A DNA stretch of 54,642 nt from Acholeplasma sp. (GCA_003605085.1 QZKD01000006.1:1-54642), one strand, 5' to 3'; counted from the first letter of the stretch, positions 1 through 9,247 are shown. The notes: generated by a model from the sequence alone, not told the origin. Translations and numbers: made by a program.

Positions 1-119
1 ATATGAATGAATTTACGGGCACCTTCATCACCAAAAACTTTTGCTTTTTGAAGGATGGTGGACACACCGATGACTAAAAATATCAAAACATATGATAAGA
101 CTAATCCCCAAACATTCAT
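1..119 (-). CDS. phytol/dolichol kinase-like protein, N-terminal fragment
   Basis: Only the first 39 codons are inside the window; the gene runs off the left edge. It begins with a hydrophobic segment (about residues 4-19) followed by GDEGARKFIH, an ExxRKxxH pattern typical of the CTP-dependent phytol/dolichol kinase and phosphatidate cytidylyltransferase superfamily. Its ATG overlaps the stop codon of the squalene/phytoene-synthase-like gene in an ATGA, so the two are probably translationally coupled. A prenol kinase next to a prenyl synthase is consistent with isoprenoid lipid metabolism, but the catalytic part is not visible, so the family call rests on a short motif. Confidence 0.5.
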   Translation of the reverse strand, partial: MNVWGLVLSYVLIFLVIGVSTILQKAKVFGDEGARKFIH

Positions 120-1060
120 GAAATTTCCTCACTTTGTGCGTTGATAAATTCTTGAATTAATACATTTTTCCGTTGATCAGAAACATAGTTCTTCTTTGTG
201 AATACATCATATTCAGCCTCTCTGCATGCGTTAATTATCTCTCTATAGAGAATAATCGACAATCCGAGAGGGACTCGAACTTCTTTATCGAATAAGTACA
301 GCTCATCCAAAGCACCTTGGAAATAGGTTTCTGCCTTTTTAGCTAAATCTTCAAACAAATGGATAAATTCACTCGATATCTTACCCATAGATAAATCTTC
401 AATAGAATAATTAGCCAACTTCATCAAGTCCTTGGGAAGGTAGACGCGATGATTTTTATAATCCTCACCGATATCGCGCAAAATATTGGTGATTTGCATT
501 CCATAACCTAGGTTGATAGCAAACTCATTTAAAAGTAAATAATTCTCTTTAGATAAGATGGGTATTAGCATTAAACCTACTGTTCCTGCTACATGATAGC
601 AATAATTTAAAAGCTCTGTTTCTGTTTTATACTCTTTAACATCGATATCCATTTTTTGTCCTTTGATCATATCGAAGTAAGGTTGATAATCATAATTTTT
701 AGGATAGAAAGACTTCGTTGCTTTTCTTAATGCACGCCAGCGGAAATGATTAATGGTGATGCCTTCTTTAAATAAAAGTAGTTCAGATTCTAGTCTTTTA
801 AGTCCTTCGATATCTTGATATTCATCGATTAAGTCATCTGCGTAGCGACAAAATGCGTATACGGCATAAATGGCTTCTCTTTGCTTCTTATTTTTAATCT
901 TTGAGAATGCTTGATAAAAGGTCAAAGAGTTCTTTTTTATTATCGCTTCGCATTGTTCAATATCTCGCTTAGGCATGTACCATGCCAAAAAAAAGACCAC
1001 GCAAAAGGTTAAAAAGATGGGGATGGTGATGACTAGATGAACCGCTTGAATACCTACCAT
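116..1060 (-). CDS. squalene/phytoene synthase family protein with N-terminal membrane segment
   Basis: A trans-isoprenyl diphosphate head-to-head synthase. The first aspartate-rich motif is in YADDLIDEY (residues 73-81) and the second in NILRDIGEDYKN (about 192-203), followed by RVYLPKD; both chelate the Mg-diphosphate of FPP or GGPP in this family. Unusually, about 30 residues with a strong hydrophobic stretch (about 8-28) precede the usual start of the fold (CEAIIKKNSLTFYQ). Met29 is an alternative start but has no visible ribosome site, while the upstream start is only weakly supported. Whether the product is a C30 or C40 compound cannot be told from the sequence. It overlaps the kinase-like gene downstream and is divergent from the tocopherol-cyclase-like gene. 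Confidence 0.85.
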   Translation of the reverse strand: MVGIQAVHLVITIPIFLTFCVVFFLAWYMPKRDIEQCEAIIKKNSLTFYQAFSKIKNKKQREAIYAVYAFCRYADDLIDEYQDIEGLKRLESELLLFKEGITINHFRWRALRKATKSFYPKNYDYQPYFDMIKGQKMDIDVKEYKTETELLNYCYHVAGTVGLMLIPILSKENYLLLNEFAINLGYGMQITNILRDIGEDYKNHRVYLPKDLMKLANYSIEDLSMGKISSEFIHLFEDLAKKAETYFQGALDELYLFDKEVRVPLGLSIILYREIINACREAEYDVFTKKNYVSDQRKNVLIQEFINAQSEEIS

Positions 1061-1132
1061 AAAGATTCACTCACAATCTCAATGCTCGAACTCGATAAAA
1101 ATTCTATCAAAGACATTGTTTTAGTTACACTA

Positions 1133-1141
1133 ATTATATCA
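1133..1141 (-). promoter_or_regulatory. extended -10 promoter for the synthase gene
   Basis: The minus strand reads TGATATAAT, an extended -10 (TGnTATAAT), about 70 bp upstream of the start codon. No convincing -35 was found, as is common with extended -10 promoters. The rest of the 279-bp divergent spacer (1061-1339) shows no gene. Confidence 0.4.
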
Positions 1142-1339
1142 TGAGTTAAAGATTTTATGTGATATCTGAACGAAGGGACAAACGAAGTTATTTAGCTGCT
1201 ATTTTCAAGTTCAAAACCTTATATTCGCTTCTTTTGTGAATGGATTCGAATCCTAAAACATTCAATGATAAGTCTCTGGTCAATCAATGGTACAATGAAA
1301 GAAAGAAGATAAGGCATCGTTTGAGTGAGGAGTGAGGTC

Positions 1340-2302
1340 ATGTATTTAAAAAAATTAAAACATCCCGAGTATTTTCAAGGAAATAAAAAAAAGAAAAACT
1401 ATTTTGAGGGATGGTATTATAAGCTCGTCAATAAGAACGGTGACCACACCATCGCACTTATTCCTGGAATTAGCCTAAATCTAAAAGATCCCCACGCTTT
1501 TATTCAAGTCTTTATCTCAAATACAGTCGGTCAAAAAACCAAATTATCCAGTTATTATGTTCGCTTTAACAAGGAAGACTTCTCCTATGGTTATGATGAG
1601 TTCTATGTCAAGATAGGACCTAATTATTTTTCTAAAGATAAAGTTTCTCTCGATCTGAAACACGAAAAATTCTCCCTATTTGGTATTTTATCACTTCATG
1701 ACTTGACCCCTATCCAAACTTCGATTGTCAGCCCAAATATCATGGGTAGTTTTGGCTATTTAGGTTTTATGGAGTGTTATCACGGGGTGATCAGTATGGA
1801 TCATCATCTCGATGGTTCATTTAAACTCAATGGAGAGATCATTTCCTTTGATCACGGAAAAGGCTATATCGAAAAAGATTGGGGTCGCTCCTTCCCAAGA
1901 GCCTATGTATGGCTACAGTCCAATCATTTTAAAGACTCTACTACTTCTTTAATGTTTTCCTATGCTGATATTCCCTTTCTTGGTTTCTATTTCAAAGGGC
2001 TAATTGCTAATCTTATCTTTCAGGGCAAAGAATATCGCTTCGCTACTTATAATGGCGGAAAAGTGATCAAAGAAGAGGTCAAAGATAAAAAAGTAATCTA
2101 TATGTTAAAGCGTCGTTCCTATAAACTGTTTATCGAAGCTTCATCAACGACAGAAATTTCATTAGCGTCTCCAAGAAATGGAATGATGATTGAACAGATC
2201 AAAGAAGGACTATCTGGTAAGATTTCTATCAAGCTTTTCTACAAAGATCAATTAATTTATGAAGATTTAGGACAACATGCAGGAATTGAAATCATGAAAT
2301 GA
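1340..2302 (+). CDS. tocopherol cyclase-like (AttH/CrtC-fold) protein
   Basis: A 320-residue soluble protein resembling the tocopherol cyclase family: an early YFEGWYYKLVNKNG, a central GYLGFMECYHGV and IEKDWGRSFPRAYVWLQSNHF, where the DWGxSFP tryptophan/glycine motif is characteristic. In plants and cyanobacteria this fold cyclises prenylquinols to chromanols; in other bacteria related proteins are annotated only by similarity. The start is placed at the ATG at 1340 because GGAG lies 7 bases upstream; an in-frame GTG at 1325 lacks one. It faces away from a prenyl synthase and a prenol-kinase-like gene, so a lipid or prenyl substrate is plausible. A genuine tocopherol pathway is not demonstrated, and no prenyltransferase is visible here. 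Confidence 0.75.
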   Translation: MYLKKLKHPEYFQGNKKKKNYFEGWYYKLVNKNGDHTIALIPGISLNLKDPHAFIQVFISNTVGQKTKLSSYYVRFNKEDFSYGYDEFYVKIGPNYFSKDKVSLDLKHEKFSLFGILSLHDLTPIQTSIVSPNIMGSFGYLGFMECYHGVISMDHHLDGSFKLNGEIISFDHGKGYIEKDWGRSFPRAYVWLQSNHFKDSTTSLMFSYADIPFLGFYFKGLIANLIFQGKEYRFATYNGGKVIKEEVKDKKVIYMLKRRSYKLFIEASSTTEISLASPRNGMMIEQIKEGLSGKISIKLFYKDQLIYEDLGQHAGIEIMK

Positions 2303-2312
2303 TGATTGAGTA

Positions 2313-2341
2313 TTGACAACGCATCCTTTTTTTACTATAGT
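2313..2341 (+). promoter_or_regulatory. strong sigma-A promoter of the FMN-binding/flavodoxin/tetR unit
   Basis: TTGACA (2313-2318), 17-bp spacer, TATAGT (2336-2341). The predicted transcription start falls in the inverted repeats immediately downstream. Confidence 0.8.
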
Positions 2342-2348
2342 ATATATG

Positions 2349-2380
2349 GTTAACGTCGTTAACTAAATATAACATTGTTA
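2349..2380 (+). promoter_or_regulatory. double palindrome, probable TetR-family operator
   Basis: Two inverted repeats lie in tandem just after the -10: GTTAACGTCGTTAAC (2349-2363, perfect 7-bp arms around one base) and TAACATTGTTA (2370-2380, perfect 5-bp arms). Their centres are 19 bp apart, close to two helical turns, and they cover the predicted transcription start and leader. A TetR-family regulator is the third gene of the unit, so autoregulation is the simplest reading. Confidence 0.65.
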
Positions 2381-2397
2381 ATATTAGGAGTTTTTTT

Positions 2398-2796
2398 GTG
2401 AAGAAAATATTGATTGTATTTATTTCTGTATTCTTTAGTTTGATTGTTCTCGCATTTCTTGGCATCTCATGGCTTCAAAAAGATTTAAGTGCTACAAAAG
2501 ATTTGGTCGTTCCCATGATTGATATGGACGAGGTTCAAGATGGAACTTACCTTGGCAAATATGAAAATGGTCGTTTTTCCACATCGATTGAGGTTGTGGT
2601 CAGTGACCATATCATTACTGAAGTCAATGTCATTGATGATGTCACCTTCAAGAAGGAAGATGTCACCCAATCACTTATCGATCAAGTGATCCAACACAAT
2701 GGTCTTGACGTGGATGGCATCTCTGGTGCTACCGCAACCGTCAACGCATACCTTATGGCAATTCATAATGCTTTAAATCAAGGAGAAAACGCATGA
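2398..2796 (+). CDS. membrane-anchored FMN-binding domain protein
   Basis: A 132-residue protein with one N-terminal membrane segment or uncleaved signal (about residues 4-26), then an FMN-bind domain exposed outside the membrane. DGISGATAT (residues 107-114) is the canonical flavinylation motif, in which the threonine at 112 would receive FMN through a phosphoester bond added by an ApbE-type transferase; no apbE is present in this window. The start is GTG with AGGAG 7 bases upstream. It overlaps the flavodoxin gene in an ATGA. The pair may pass electrons between a soluble flavodoxin and an extracytoplasmic flavin, which is inference. Confidence 0.85.
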   Translation: MKKILIVFISVFFSLIVLAFLGISWLQKDLSATKDLVVPMIDMDEVQDGTYLGKYENGRFSTSIEVVVSDHIITEVNVIDDVTFKKEDVTQSLIDQVIQHNGLDVDGISGATATVNAYLMAIHNALNQGENA

Positions 2797-3317
2797 AACA
2801 TACACTCATTGTTTATAGTAGTAAATACGGGGCAACCGAGTCATATGCAAAGCATTTAGCTTCAGCGCTTCATGGGAAATACCTATCTATTAAAGATGTG
2901 AAAAAAGAGGATATTAAAAATGCTGATACTCTTATTTTTGGTGGAAGTGTGTATATTGGCAAATTAAGTATCTTAAAGAAAATGGCTCGATTTAAATCTA
3001 TCCTATCTGAAAAAACGCTTTATTTTTTCGCTGTAGGACTCATGGACAGTGAGGAACAAGCTTTACCAACGATCATGAAAAGTAATCCTTTGCTATCCGA
3101 ATATAATTTTAAAAAAGTAAGTTACTTTCCAGGTATTTTTGATATTAACAAGATGAATGGTTTCCATCGTTTTATGTTAACCATGATTTCAAAAATGCTA
3201 ATCAAGAAAGATCCTTTGACTGAAGATGAAAAAGCATTGCTCGATGCGGTACAACATCCTAAAGACAAACGAGATTTTGCATTAACAGAATCCCTCATTC
3301 ATCAAATAGAGGAGTAA
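2793..3317 (+). CDS. flavodoxin domain protein, HemG-like
   Basis: A 174-residue flavodoxin-fold protein. The N-terminus, TLIVYSSKYGATESYAKHLA, has the FMN phosphate-binding loop (SSKYGAT, about residues 9-15), and DTLIFGGSVYIGKL (about 45-58) is the second FMN-contact loop. Length and pattern match menaquinone-dependent protoporphyrinogen oxidase HemG and its many functionally unassigned relatives. No haem biosynthesis gene is nearby, so haem synthesis should not be assumed; partnership with the upstream FMN-binding protein is more likely. AAGGAG lies 7 bases before the ATG. Confidence 0.75.
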   Translation: MKHTLIVYSSKYGATESYAKHLASALHGKYLSIKDVKKEDIKNADTLIFGGSVYIGKLSILKKMARFKSILSEKTLYFFAVGLMDSEEQALPTIMKSNPLLSEYNFKKVSYFPGIFDINKMNGFHRFMLTMISKMLIKKDPLTEDEKALLDAVQHPKDKRDFALTESLIHQIEE

Positions 3318-3323
3318 ATATAA

Positions 3324-3950
3324 ATGGCAAATCTATCTCTTAAAGAACAAAAACATGAACTCATCAAATCAACTATTTTGAATGCAGCAGAGAAATATTT
3401 TGTTTCAGGTGGGATTGATGCGGTTAACTTAAGAAAGATTGCGCAGGATATAGGATATTCTGCGACAAATATTTATAAGTATTTTCAAGATAAAGACGCG
3501 ATTATACAAGCACTTATCGAAAAACGCATGCAAGAAATCGCTCAAAACATTACATCTATTAAGCCTGATCAAAATTCCATCAAAGACATAATCGCTCTTG
3601 GATTTAAACTGCATATCCATAAAGTATTGGAATATCGTGAGCATTACAAAACAGTCATGTTATCCAAAGAAAAAGTTTTCTTAGATGCGACATCGATGTT
3701 GGAACCAACCACACTCAATCGACTACCCGCCCAAAGAAGGCTTTTAGAAACATTAAAAATAGGTATAGATAAAGGCGAATTGCGTGAGTTAGATCCAATT
3801 AAGACCGCTCAAGTGCTGTGGAGTGGTATGTTTGGTATACTCATTCGTGTCATCATCGAAGACTATAAAGATTTAGCGTATATTGATCAACTTGTCGATA
3901 CCTACGTCGATCACATGTTTTTAGGAATCAATGCTAATAAAAAGGCCTAG
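3324..3950 (+). CDS. TetR family transcriptional regulator
   Basis: A 208-residue regulator. The N-terminal helix-turn-helix spans about residues 14-60 and shows the family pattern ILNAAEKYF, GIDAVNLRKIAQDIGYSATNIYKYFQDKDAII. The C-terminal helical part is the ligand and dimer domain; the ligand is unknown. It is the last gene of a three-gene unit with an FMN-binding protein and a flavodoxin, 6 bp after the latter, with GAGGAG upstream of its ATG. The tandem palindromes at the head of the unit are its likely operator. A redox-active or toxic small molecule is a plausible inducer, by analogy only. Confidence 0.9.
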   Translation: MANLSLKEQKHELIKSTILNAAEKYFVSGGIDAVNLRKIAQDIGYSATNIYKYFQDKDAIIQALIEKRMQEIAQNITSIKPDQNSIKDIIALGFKLHIHKVLEYREHYKTVMLSKEKVFLDATSMLEPTTLNRLPAQRRLLETLKIGIDKGELRELDPIKTAQVLWSGMFGILIRVIIEDYKDLAYIDQLVDTYVDHMFLGINANKKA

Positions 3951-3968
3951 CTTAAAGTTAGGCCTTTT
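3940..3968. terminator. bidirectional intrinsic terminator between tetR and arcC
   Basis: AAAAGGCCTA and TAGGCCTTTT arms with a short loop; A-tract and T-tract on the two sides serve both converging units. It overlaps the stop codon of tetR. Confidence 0.85.
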
Positions 3969-3971
3969 CAT

Positions 3972-4889
3972 TTATGGTAATATTTTCGTTCCGCATGTTC
4001 CCTTAAAGGCATCAATGGCTTTTTCAAGTCCCGCAATGACTGCAGGACGACCTGTGGCTTTGACAAAAGCCATGCAGGCTTCAATCTTAGGAAGCATTGA
4101 TCCTTTTTTAAAATGGGATTCCTTTAAATATTCTTCAAGCTCTTTTATCGTGACATGAGAAAGTGCTTTTTGTTCTGGAGTGTTATAGTTGATGAAAACA
4201 TGATCAACAGCAGTCAAAATGAATAGTTCATCCGCTCCTACGATTTCTGCCATTTTGGCTGAAGCGAAATCTTTATCGATGACTGCATCAATGCCATAAA
4301 GATATCCTTCTTTTTCAATTACAGGAATTCCTCCCCCTCCTGCAGCAATCACAATTTCTTTATGGGAAAGAAGAGTTTTTATACTTTCTTTTTCGATGAT
4401 ATCGATCGGTTTAGGTGAGGCGATAATTCTGCGATACCCGCGACCTGCATCTTCCATCATTTGATATCCTTGTTCTTTTTCTAGCTTCAAAGCATCTTCT
4501 TTGGAATAAAACTGACCGATAGGTTTACTGGGATGTTTAAAAGCTGGATCATTTTCATCCACTAAGACCTGAGTTACAATCGTTGAAATGGAACGCTTGA
4601 TATGATGTTTGCTCATCTCATTTTGAATAGCATTTTGGATATGATATCCGATATATCCTTGACTCATTGCCCCACACTCTGCAAAAGGCATGAGTGGTGT
4701 TGATCTTGATTCCTGAAACGCCAAATTGATCATCCCTACTTGTGGGCCATTGCCATGAACAATAACGATATCATGATTCATTTCAATGAGTGGATATATG
4801 GCATGTGCCACATATTGTAAGAGTTTCTTTTGTTCTTCCGCGTTATTACCAAGTGCATTTCCACCTAAAGAGATCACATAACGAGACAT
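3972..4889 (-). CDS. arcC: carbamate kinase
   Basis: Last step of the arginine deiminase pathway: carbamoyl phosphate + ADP gives ATP + CO2 + NH3. The 305 residues match the family length. The amino-acid kinase fold is visible in VISLGGNALGN (start), VHGNGPQVG (about 43-51), the mid-protein AAGGGGIPV nucleotide loop and the DKDFASAKMAE segment that recurs in ArcC. AGGAGG precedes the ATG, 1 bp after the stop of arcB. As the terminal gene of the ornithine/arginine operon it supplies substrate-level ATP. Confidence 0.96.
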   Translation of the reverse strand: MSRYVISLGGNALGNNAEEQKKLLQYVAHAIYPLIEMNHDIVIVHGNGPQVGMINLAFQESRSTPLMPFAECGAMSQGYIGYHIQNAIQNEMSKHHIKRSISTIVTQVLVDENDPAFKHPSKPIGQFYSKEDALKLEKEQGYQMMEDAGRGYRRIIASPKPIDIIEKESIKTLLSHKEIVIAAGGGGIPVIEKEGYLYGIDAVIDKDFASAKMAEIVGADELFILTAVDHVFINYNTPEQKALSHVTIKELEEYLKESHFKKGSMLPKIEACMAFVKATGRPAVIAGLEKAIDAFKGTCGTKILP

Positions 4890-4890
4890 T

Positions 4891-5904
4891 TTACTTTCCT
4901 CCTAGTGTGAGTAACATCACAGCTTTAATCGTGTGCATCCGATTTTCTGCTTCTTGAAAAACGACACTTTGTTTGGACTCAATCACTTCATCTGTCACCT
5001 CGAGTGAACCACCACTCACATTAGGATATCGATCTCCAAATGCGGATGAAATCTCTAAACCAATTTCTGTATCTTTTCCATGAAATGCAGGTAAGCAGTG
5101 CATAAAAATAGCTTCTTTTTTTGCTAAATTCAATAAGTTTTGATTGACTTGATAGGGGTGGAGTAATACAATACGCTTTTCCCAAACCTCTTTAGGTTCT
5201 CCCATCGATACCCATACATCGGTATAAAGCACATCAGCATGCATCGCACCTTCTTTTGGATTTTCAGTGAAGGTGAGGGTCGCATGAGTTTCTTTTGCAA
5301 TGCTCTGACATGTCTTGATTAAGGCTTCATTAGGCCATAAGTGCTTTGGTGCTGCGGCTGTAAAATGCATACCCATCTTCGCACAACCAATCATAAGAGA
5401 ATTTCCCATGTTGTTTCTTGCATCGCCAAAATAGGTAAACTTGAGTCCTTTTAAATGACCAAAATGTTCTTCTATGGTAAGAAAGTCTGCAAGGATTTGA
5501 GTAGGATGATAAAGGTCAGTGAGTCCATTCCAAACGGGAACACCTGAATAAGCGGCAAGCATTTCGACATCAGATTGGAGATACCCTCTAAACTCAATAC
5601 CATCATACATTCGTCCTAAAACGCGTGCGGTATCCTTGACGGATTCTTTTTTCCCCATTTGTGAACCGGTAGGTCCAATATAGGTTACACCCATTCCTAA
5701 ATCCATTGCACTGACTTCAAAGGCACAGCGTGTACGGGTTGAATCCTTTTGAAAGAGGAGCACAACATTTTTATCGGACAAAACCTTGTGTGGTATACCT
5801 TCTAGTTTTTCTTTTTTTAGACGTTTTGCAACATCAATGAAATGCTTGATTTCTTCTGGTGTGTAATCGAGTAATGTTAGTAAACTTTTTCCTTTAAAAT
5901 TCAT
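4891..5904 (-). CDS. arcB: ornithine carbamoyltransferase, catabolic
   Basis: Converts citrulline + phosphate to ornithine + carbamoyl phosphate in this context. [10 protein letters not shown] is the carbamoyl-phosphate binding loop, [11 protein letters not shown] the second substrate motif and HCLPAFHG the ornithine/citrulline site with its cysteine. The start is set at the ATG at 5904, which has AAGGAG 6 bases upstream; an in-frame ATG 18 bases earlier lies inside arcA. Length 337. Position between arcA and arcC marks it as catabolic ArcB rather than biosynthetic ArgF. Ornithine made here feeds the ornithine genes upstream in the same operon. Confidence 0.96.
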   Translation of the reverse strand: MNFKGKSLLTLLDYTPEEIKHFIDVAKRLKKEKLEGIPHKVLSDKNVVLLFQKDSTRTRCAFEVSAMDLGMGVTYIGPTGSQMGKKESVKDTARVLGRMYDGIEFRGYLQSDVEMLAAYSGVPVWNGLTDLYHPTQILADFLTIEEHFGHLKGLKFTYFGDARNNMGNSLMIGCAKMGMHFTAAAPKHLWPNEALIKTCQSIAKETHATLTFTENPKEGAMHADVLYTDVWVSMGEPKEVWEKRIVLLHPYQVNQNLLNLAKKEAIFMHCLPAFHGKDTEIGLEISSAFGDRYPNVSGGSLEVTDEVIESKQSVVFQEAENRMHTIKAVMLLTLGGK

Positions 5905-5914
5905 AGTCTTCTCC

Positions 5915-7129
5915 TTAGTCATGGATATCTTCTCTTTCTAGTGGCATACTCATACAACGAGGACCTCCGCGCCCTCTAGATAATTCCGATGAAGCGATCT
6001 CAATCACTTCAACTCCTGCATCTTTAAGCATCTGATTGGTCACGTGATTGCGATCATAGACGATCACTTTTCCTGGTGCCACTGCTAGCGTGTTCGCACC
6101 ATCATTCCATTGTTCCCTTACACTGGTGATCTGATCACTTCCCCCACAGCGAATGAGGGTAATGGGACGATGTAAATGTTTTTCTAAGATGGATTCTAAG
6201 GAACCCACGACCTTTTGAATATGGAATCGTTCTTCTGTCTTTTCAATTTCAAAAACTGTGAGTTTATTTTCGATGCCTGGGTGAATGGTAAATGTTCCTA
6301 AGTCCACTTGCGTGAAGACTGTATCTAGGTGCATGAAAGCACGCGACTTGGGAATATTAAACGCAAGAACGGTCTTGTAATTACTATCTTTTGTAAAAAG
6401 TTGTTCTGCAAAGAACTCAATGGCTCTTGGATCTGTTCGAGAACTAATTCCCATCGCAACCACTGTTTTTGATAAAACCAAAATGTCTCCACCTTCAAGA
6501 GGATATCTGTTGAGTCTATGGTAAAAGTAGGGCATCTTATATTGAAAGCGTGGATGATATGAAAGAATATATTCTGCAAAAATCGTTTCTCTTTGTCTCG
6601 CTTGAGTACTCATCTTACTCATAGCAACCCCACAACCTACACTTGAAAAGGGGTCTCTTTGGAATAAGATATTAGGAATGGGATCGGTATAAAAGGGGTA
6701 TTCATCTTCAAGCATGTCCATGATCGAATGCTTGTTAGGAATTTTCACTTCATGAATTCTTATCCCTTCAATCATCTTCAAGACCATGTTCTTAGTGGAA
6801 AGTGAAGATAAAAATTGATAGAGTGCCGTTTTTATGGTGTGCGACTTAATTTTCGATTCCTCAATAAACGCGTTGATAAAATTTGAAAGAACCTCAGGAT
6901 GTGCATGAAGTGCTTCTTCGACCATGTCAGTTAAATAGAGTACTTCAATACCTTCTTTTCTTAAAACATCAGCGAACATATCGTGTTCTTCTTGAGCCAC
7001 TTTAAGATAAGGTATGTCATCAAAAAGAAGTTTTTCTAAGACGTCTGGTGTCAGGTTTTCGAGCTCTTTACCGGGTCTATGGAGTAAAATCGATTTTAGC
7101 TTCCCAATTTCTGAATGGACGTTAATCAT
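5915..7129 (-). CDS. arcA: arginine deiminase
   Basis: Hydrolyses L-arginine to citrulline and ammonia. The 404-residue guanidino-modifying enzyme shows [10 protein letters not shown] (Asp/substrate loop), EGGDILVLS (about 220), [15 protein letters not shown] (catalytic His region, about 264-278) and [12 protein letters not shown] with the nucleophilic Cys at 392. The ATG overlaps the alr stop in ATGA, and GGAG lies 7 bases upstream. In many bacteria arc genes stand alone; here they form the downstream end of the ornithine oxidation operon, so arginine enters at ornithine. Confidence 0.97.
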   Translation of the reverse strand: MINVHSEIGKLKSILLHRPGKELENLTPDVLEKLLFDDIPYLKVAQEEHDMFADVLRKEGIEVLYLTDMVEEALHAHPEVLSNFINAFIEESKIKSHTIKTALYQFLSSLSTKNMVLKMIEGIRIHEVKIPNKHSIMDMLEDEYPFYTDPIPNILFQRDPFSSVGCGVAMSKMSTQARQRETIFAEYILSYHPRFQYKMPYFYHRLNRYPLEGGDILVLSKTVVAMGISSRTDPRAIEFFAEQLFTKDSNYKTVLAFNIPKSRAFMHLDTVFTQVDLGTFTIHPGIENKLTVFEIEKTEERFHIQKVVGSLESILEKHLHRPITLIRCGGSDQITSVREQWNDGANTLAVAPGKVIVYDRNHVTNQMLKDAGVEVIEIASSELSRGRGGPRCMSMPLEREDIHD

Positions 7130-8205
7130 AACATCGCTCCTTTCATATAAATTCTTGGCACACGTTTGGAGATATTGGTCACCACTTCATAATTAATTGT
7201 GGATAGTCTTTTCGCGACATCATCGATGGATATCAGTCCTCCAAAAAGTGTGACAACATCACCCACCTTGATCTTATCATCGATTTTAACGAAGCATGCA
7301 TCCATGCAGATGATACCGACAAGTTTATATTTATGGTGATTGATTTCAACATATCCACCTTTATTTTTTCTGATAAAACCATCCGCATATCCAATCGGGA
7401 GGATGGCAATCTTCTCATCCTTTTCTGCGGTATAGGTTGCTCCATATCCTAAAGATTCCCCTGCTTGAAGCGTTTTAATGGTAACAACTTTTGTTTTAAG
7501 TGACATGATGGGACGAAGACCCATTTTGTCTTCATCAAGCGATAAGCCATATAAAGAGATACCTAAACGTACATGGGTTGTCACCTTAAAATTGGGTTCG
7601 TAATGAAAACTTGCAGCAGAGTTGGAAAGATGAATCATTGGTGGAAGTTTAGGAAGTGTGGTAATCATATCCATACTTCGATTGACCTGAAGAACAAAAT
7701 GATTATCTTGTTCATTTGCAGTTGCGAAATGTGAATAAATCCCTAAAAACTGATGCGGTGCTTTTTCTAATTTTAGAATCCAGTCATGGATAAAAGATCT
7801 CGATTCAATGCCATATCTATGCATCCCTGAATCGATTTTCACATGCAGTCTTAGTGGCTTCTCATAAGATAACACATCCATTGCTATGTCTTCGTCATAG
7901 ATCGTTAGATCAATTTTATGATGGTGACATAGATCAAACTGTGAATTTAGAATCGGCCCTAACATCATAATACCCACACTTTGATTGACTTCTCTTAATT
8001 CTATAGCTTCTTCTAAAAGTGAAACAGCAAAGTAATCAATACCCTCATGGATCAAGGTATTCATGACTTCTATCGCTCCATGACCATAGGCATCCGCTTT
8101 GATCACCGGGATCACTTTTTTAGGTTTAACGATGTTTTCTACAAGATGAAGATTATGAATCAGTGCTGATAAATCAATTTCAGCCCATGTTGGTCTAGCG
8201 TACAT
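7126..8205 (-). CDS. alr: alanine racemase
   Basis: A fold-type III PLP racemase. VIPVIKADAYGHG carries the PLP lysine near the N-terminus; GYGATY carries the second catalytic base tyrosine, and AILPIGYADGF follows. The start at 8205 is chosen because GGAG lies 7 bases upstream; an ATG 15 bases earlier has none. The location is telling: in the ornithine pathway the thiolase OrtAB yields acetyl-CoA and D-alanine, so a racemase in this operon would return alanine to the L form. A role in peptidoglycan D-alanine supply is also possible, and the sequence cannot separate the two. Confidence 0.93.
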   Translation of the reverse strand: MYARPTWAEIDLSALIHNLHLVENIVKPKKVIPVIKADAYGHGAIEVMNTLIHEGIDYFAVSLLEEAIELREVNQSVGIMMLGPILNSQFDLCHHHKIDLTIYDEDIAMDVLSYEKPLRLHVKIDSGMHRYGIESRSFIHDWILKLEKAPHQFLGIYSHFATANEQDNHFVLQVNRSMDMITTLPKLPPMIHLSNSAASFHYEPNFKVTTHVRLGISLYGLSLDEDKMGLRPIMSLKTKVVTIKTLQAGESLGYGATYTAEKDEKIAILPIGYADGFIRKNKGGYVEINHHKYKLVGIICMDACFVKIDDKIKVGDVVTLFGGLISIDDVAKRLSTINYEVVTNISKRVPRIYMKGAML

Positions 8206-9247
8206 AATGTTTCTCCACATAATGACTTGTCATAAGCGATAATATGCCCCCATAGGTCAATTTAAAGGTAAGTATATCTCCTACATGATAATGACCCACT
8301 AGAATTTCTAATACAAGATGATCTGATGAGGCACCTAAAATTTGAACACCTTGGGGTGGAATCAAATGATCAATAGAGATATCTTGTCTTCCGATACCGG
8401 CGAGTGCTCTTAAAATAGGTCCTCGATCTTCGAAGTGATGAATTTCCCCGAAGGCATCCATGCCAATATCACCTTCTGGTTTAGAAGGCTTTGTTTTAAG
8501 TTCTATCAATTCTACCTCTAGTGTCATGACATCATCAAAAAATCCCAAAATCGGAGTCCCATGGGCGGTCTCTCTACCAAGAATAATCGCTTCACCGATA
8601 CGTAGTTCATTGACATAACTTGGTAGTTCACCCTTCATGAGTAAGTCAACTGAGGAAGAATTGCCTCCAGAAACGACCATCATTTTATGACCACTGATCT
8701 TCTCACATAGCGATAAGACGTCATTTAGTTTTTGATAGACATCCTTGGTGGGAATGACGCCCCCATAACATGTGAGATTCGTTCCAATTCCCAACCATCT
8801 GAGATGGTCTAAACGCATGATGTCACGTATAAAATGTTCATCGATTGCTTGATAATAGATACCTTCTCTTAAATCCCCAAGATCGATCATCAGGATGATA
8901 TCATGGACCTTATTTTGTTTTTTTGCTTCTTCGTTAAGTTTTACGAGTACATCCCATTCTGAATTCAAAGAAACATCAGCCCAACTAATCACTTCTGAAA
9001 CTTCAGAAAGCATCGGAAGTCTGAGAAGCATTTTTCGCTTATGCGTCTTCATCGTTTTTAAATTCTGGATACGTGAATCTCCAATCATGTCAACCGATGA
9101 TTGATTGATGATATCGATCAAATGTTGATCAGCACAAAACACCTTGGTCACAGGGACTAAGGAGACTTGATAAAGATCACATACATGAATCATTTTTTCT
9201 AAGTTTTCTTGATATCGCTTTAAGTAGATATTCAATCTAGGATACAT
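8195..9247 (-). CDS. orr: ornithine racemase
   Basis: A PLP enzyme of the alanine/ornithine racemase family that makes D-ornithine from L-ornithine, the form used by OraSE. VSLVPVTKVFCAD carries the PLP lysine (about residue 34), MIDLGDLREG and SGGNSSSV match the Orr branch, and ELRIGEAIILG near residue 220 is a family signature. Length 350. GGAGG precedes the ATG. It overlaps alr by 11 bp although the two proteins belong to distinct subfamilies, so this is not a recent tandem duplication. Confidence 0.92.
   Translation of the reverse strand: MYPRLNIYLKRYQENLEKMIHVCDLYQVSLVPVTKVFCADQHLIDIINQSSVDMIGDSRIQNLKTMKTHKRKMLLRLPMLSEVSEVISWADVSLNSEWDVLVKLNEEAKKQNKVHDIILMIDLGDLREGIYYQAIDEHFIRDIMRLDHLRWLGIGTNLTCYGGVIPTKDVYQKLNDVLSLCEKISGHKMMVVSGGNSSSVDLLMKGELPSYVNELRIGEAIILGRETAHGTPILGFFDDVMTLEVELIELKTKPSKPEGDIGMDAFGEIHHFEDRGPILRALAGIGRQDISIDHLIPPQGVQILGASSDHLVLEILVGHYHVGDILTFKLTYGGILSLMTSHYVEKHYVR

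Noticed and set aside
7126-9247. Recent tandem duplication of a racemase gene (alr and orr)
   Set aside because: The two belong to clearly different subfamilies of PLP racemases, with different PLP-lysine motifs and little residue identity.
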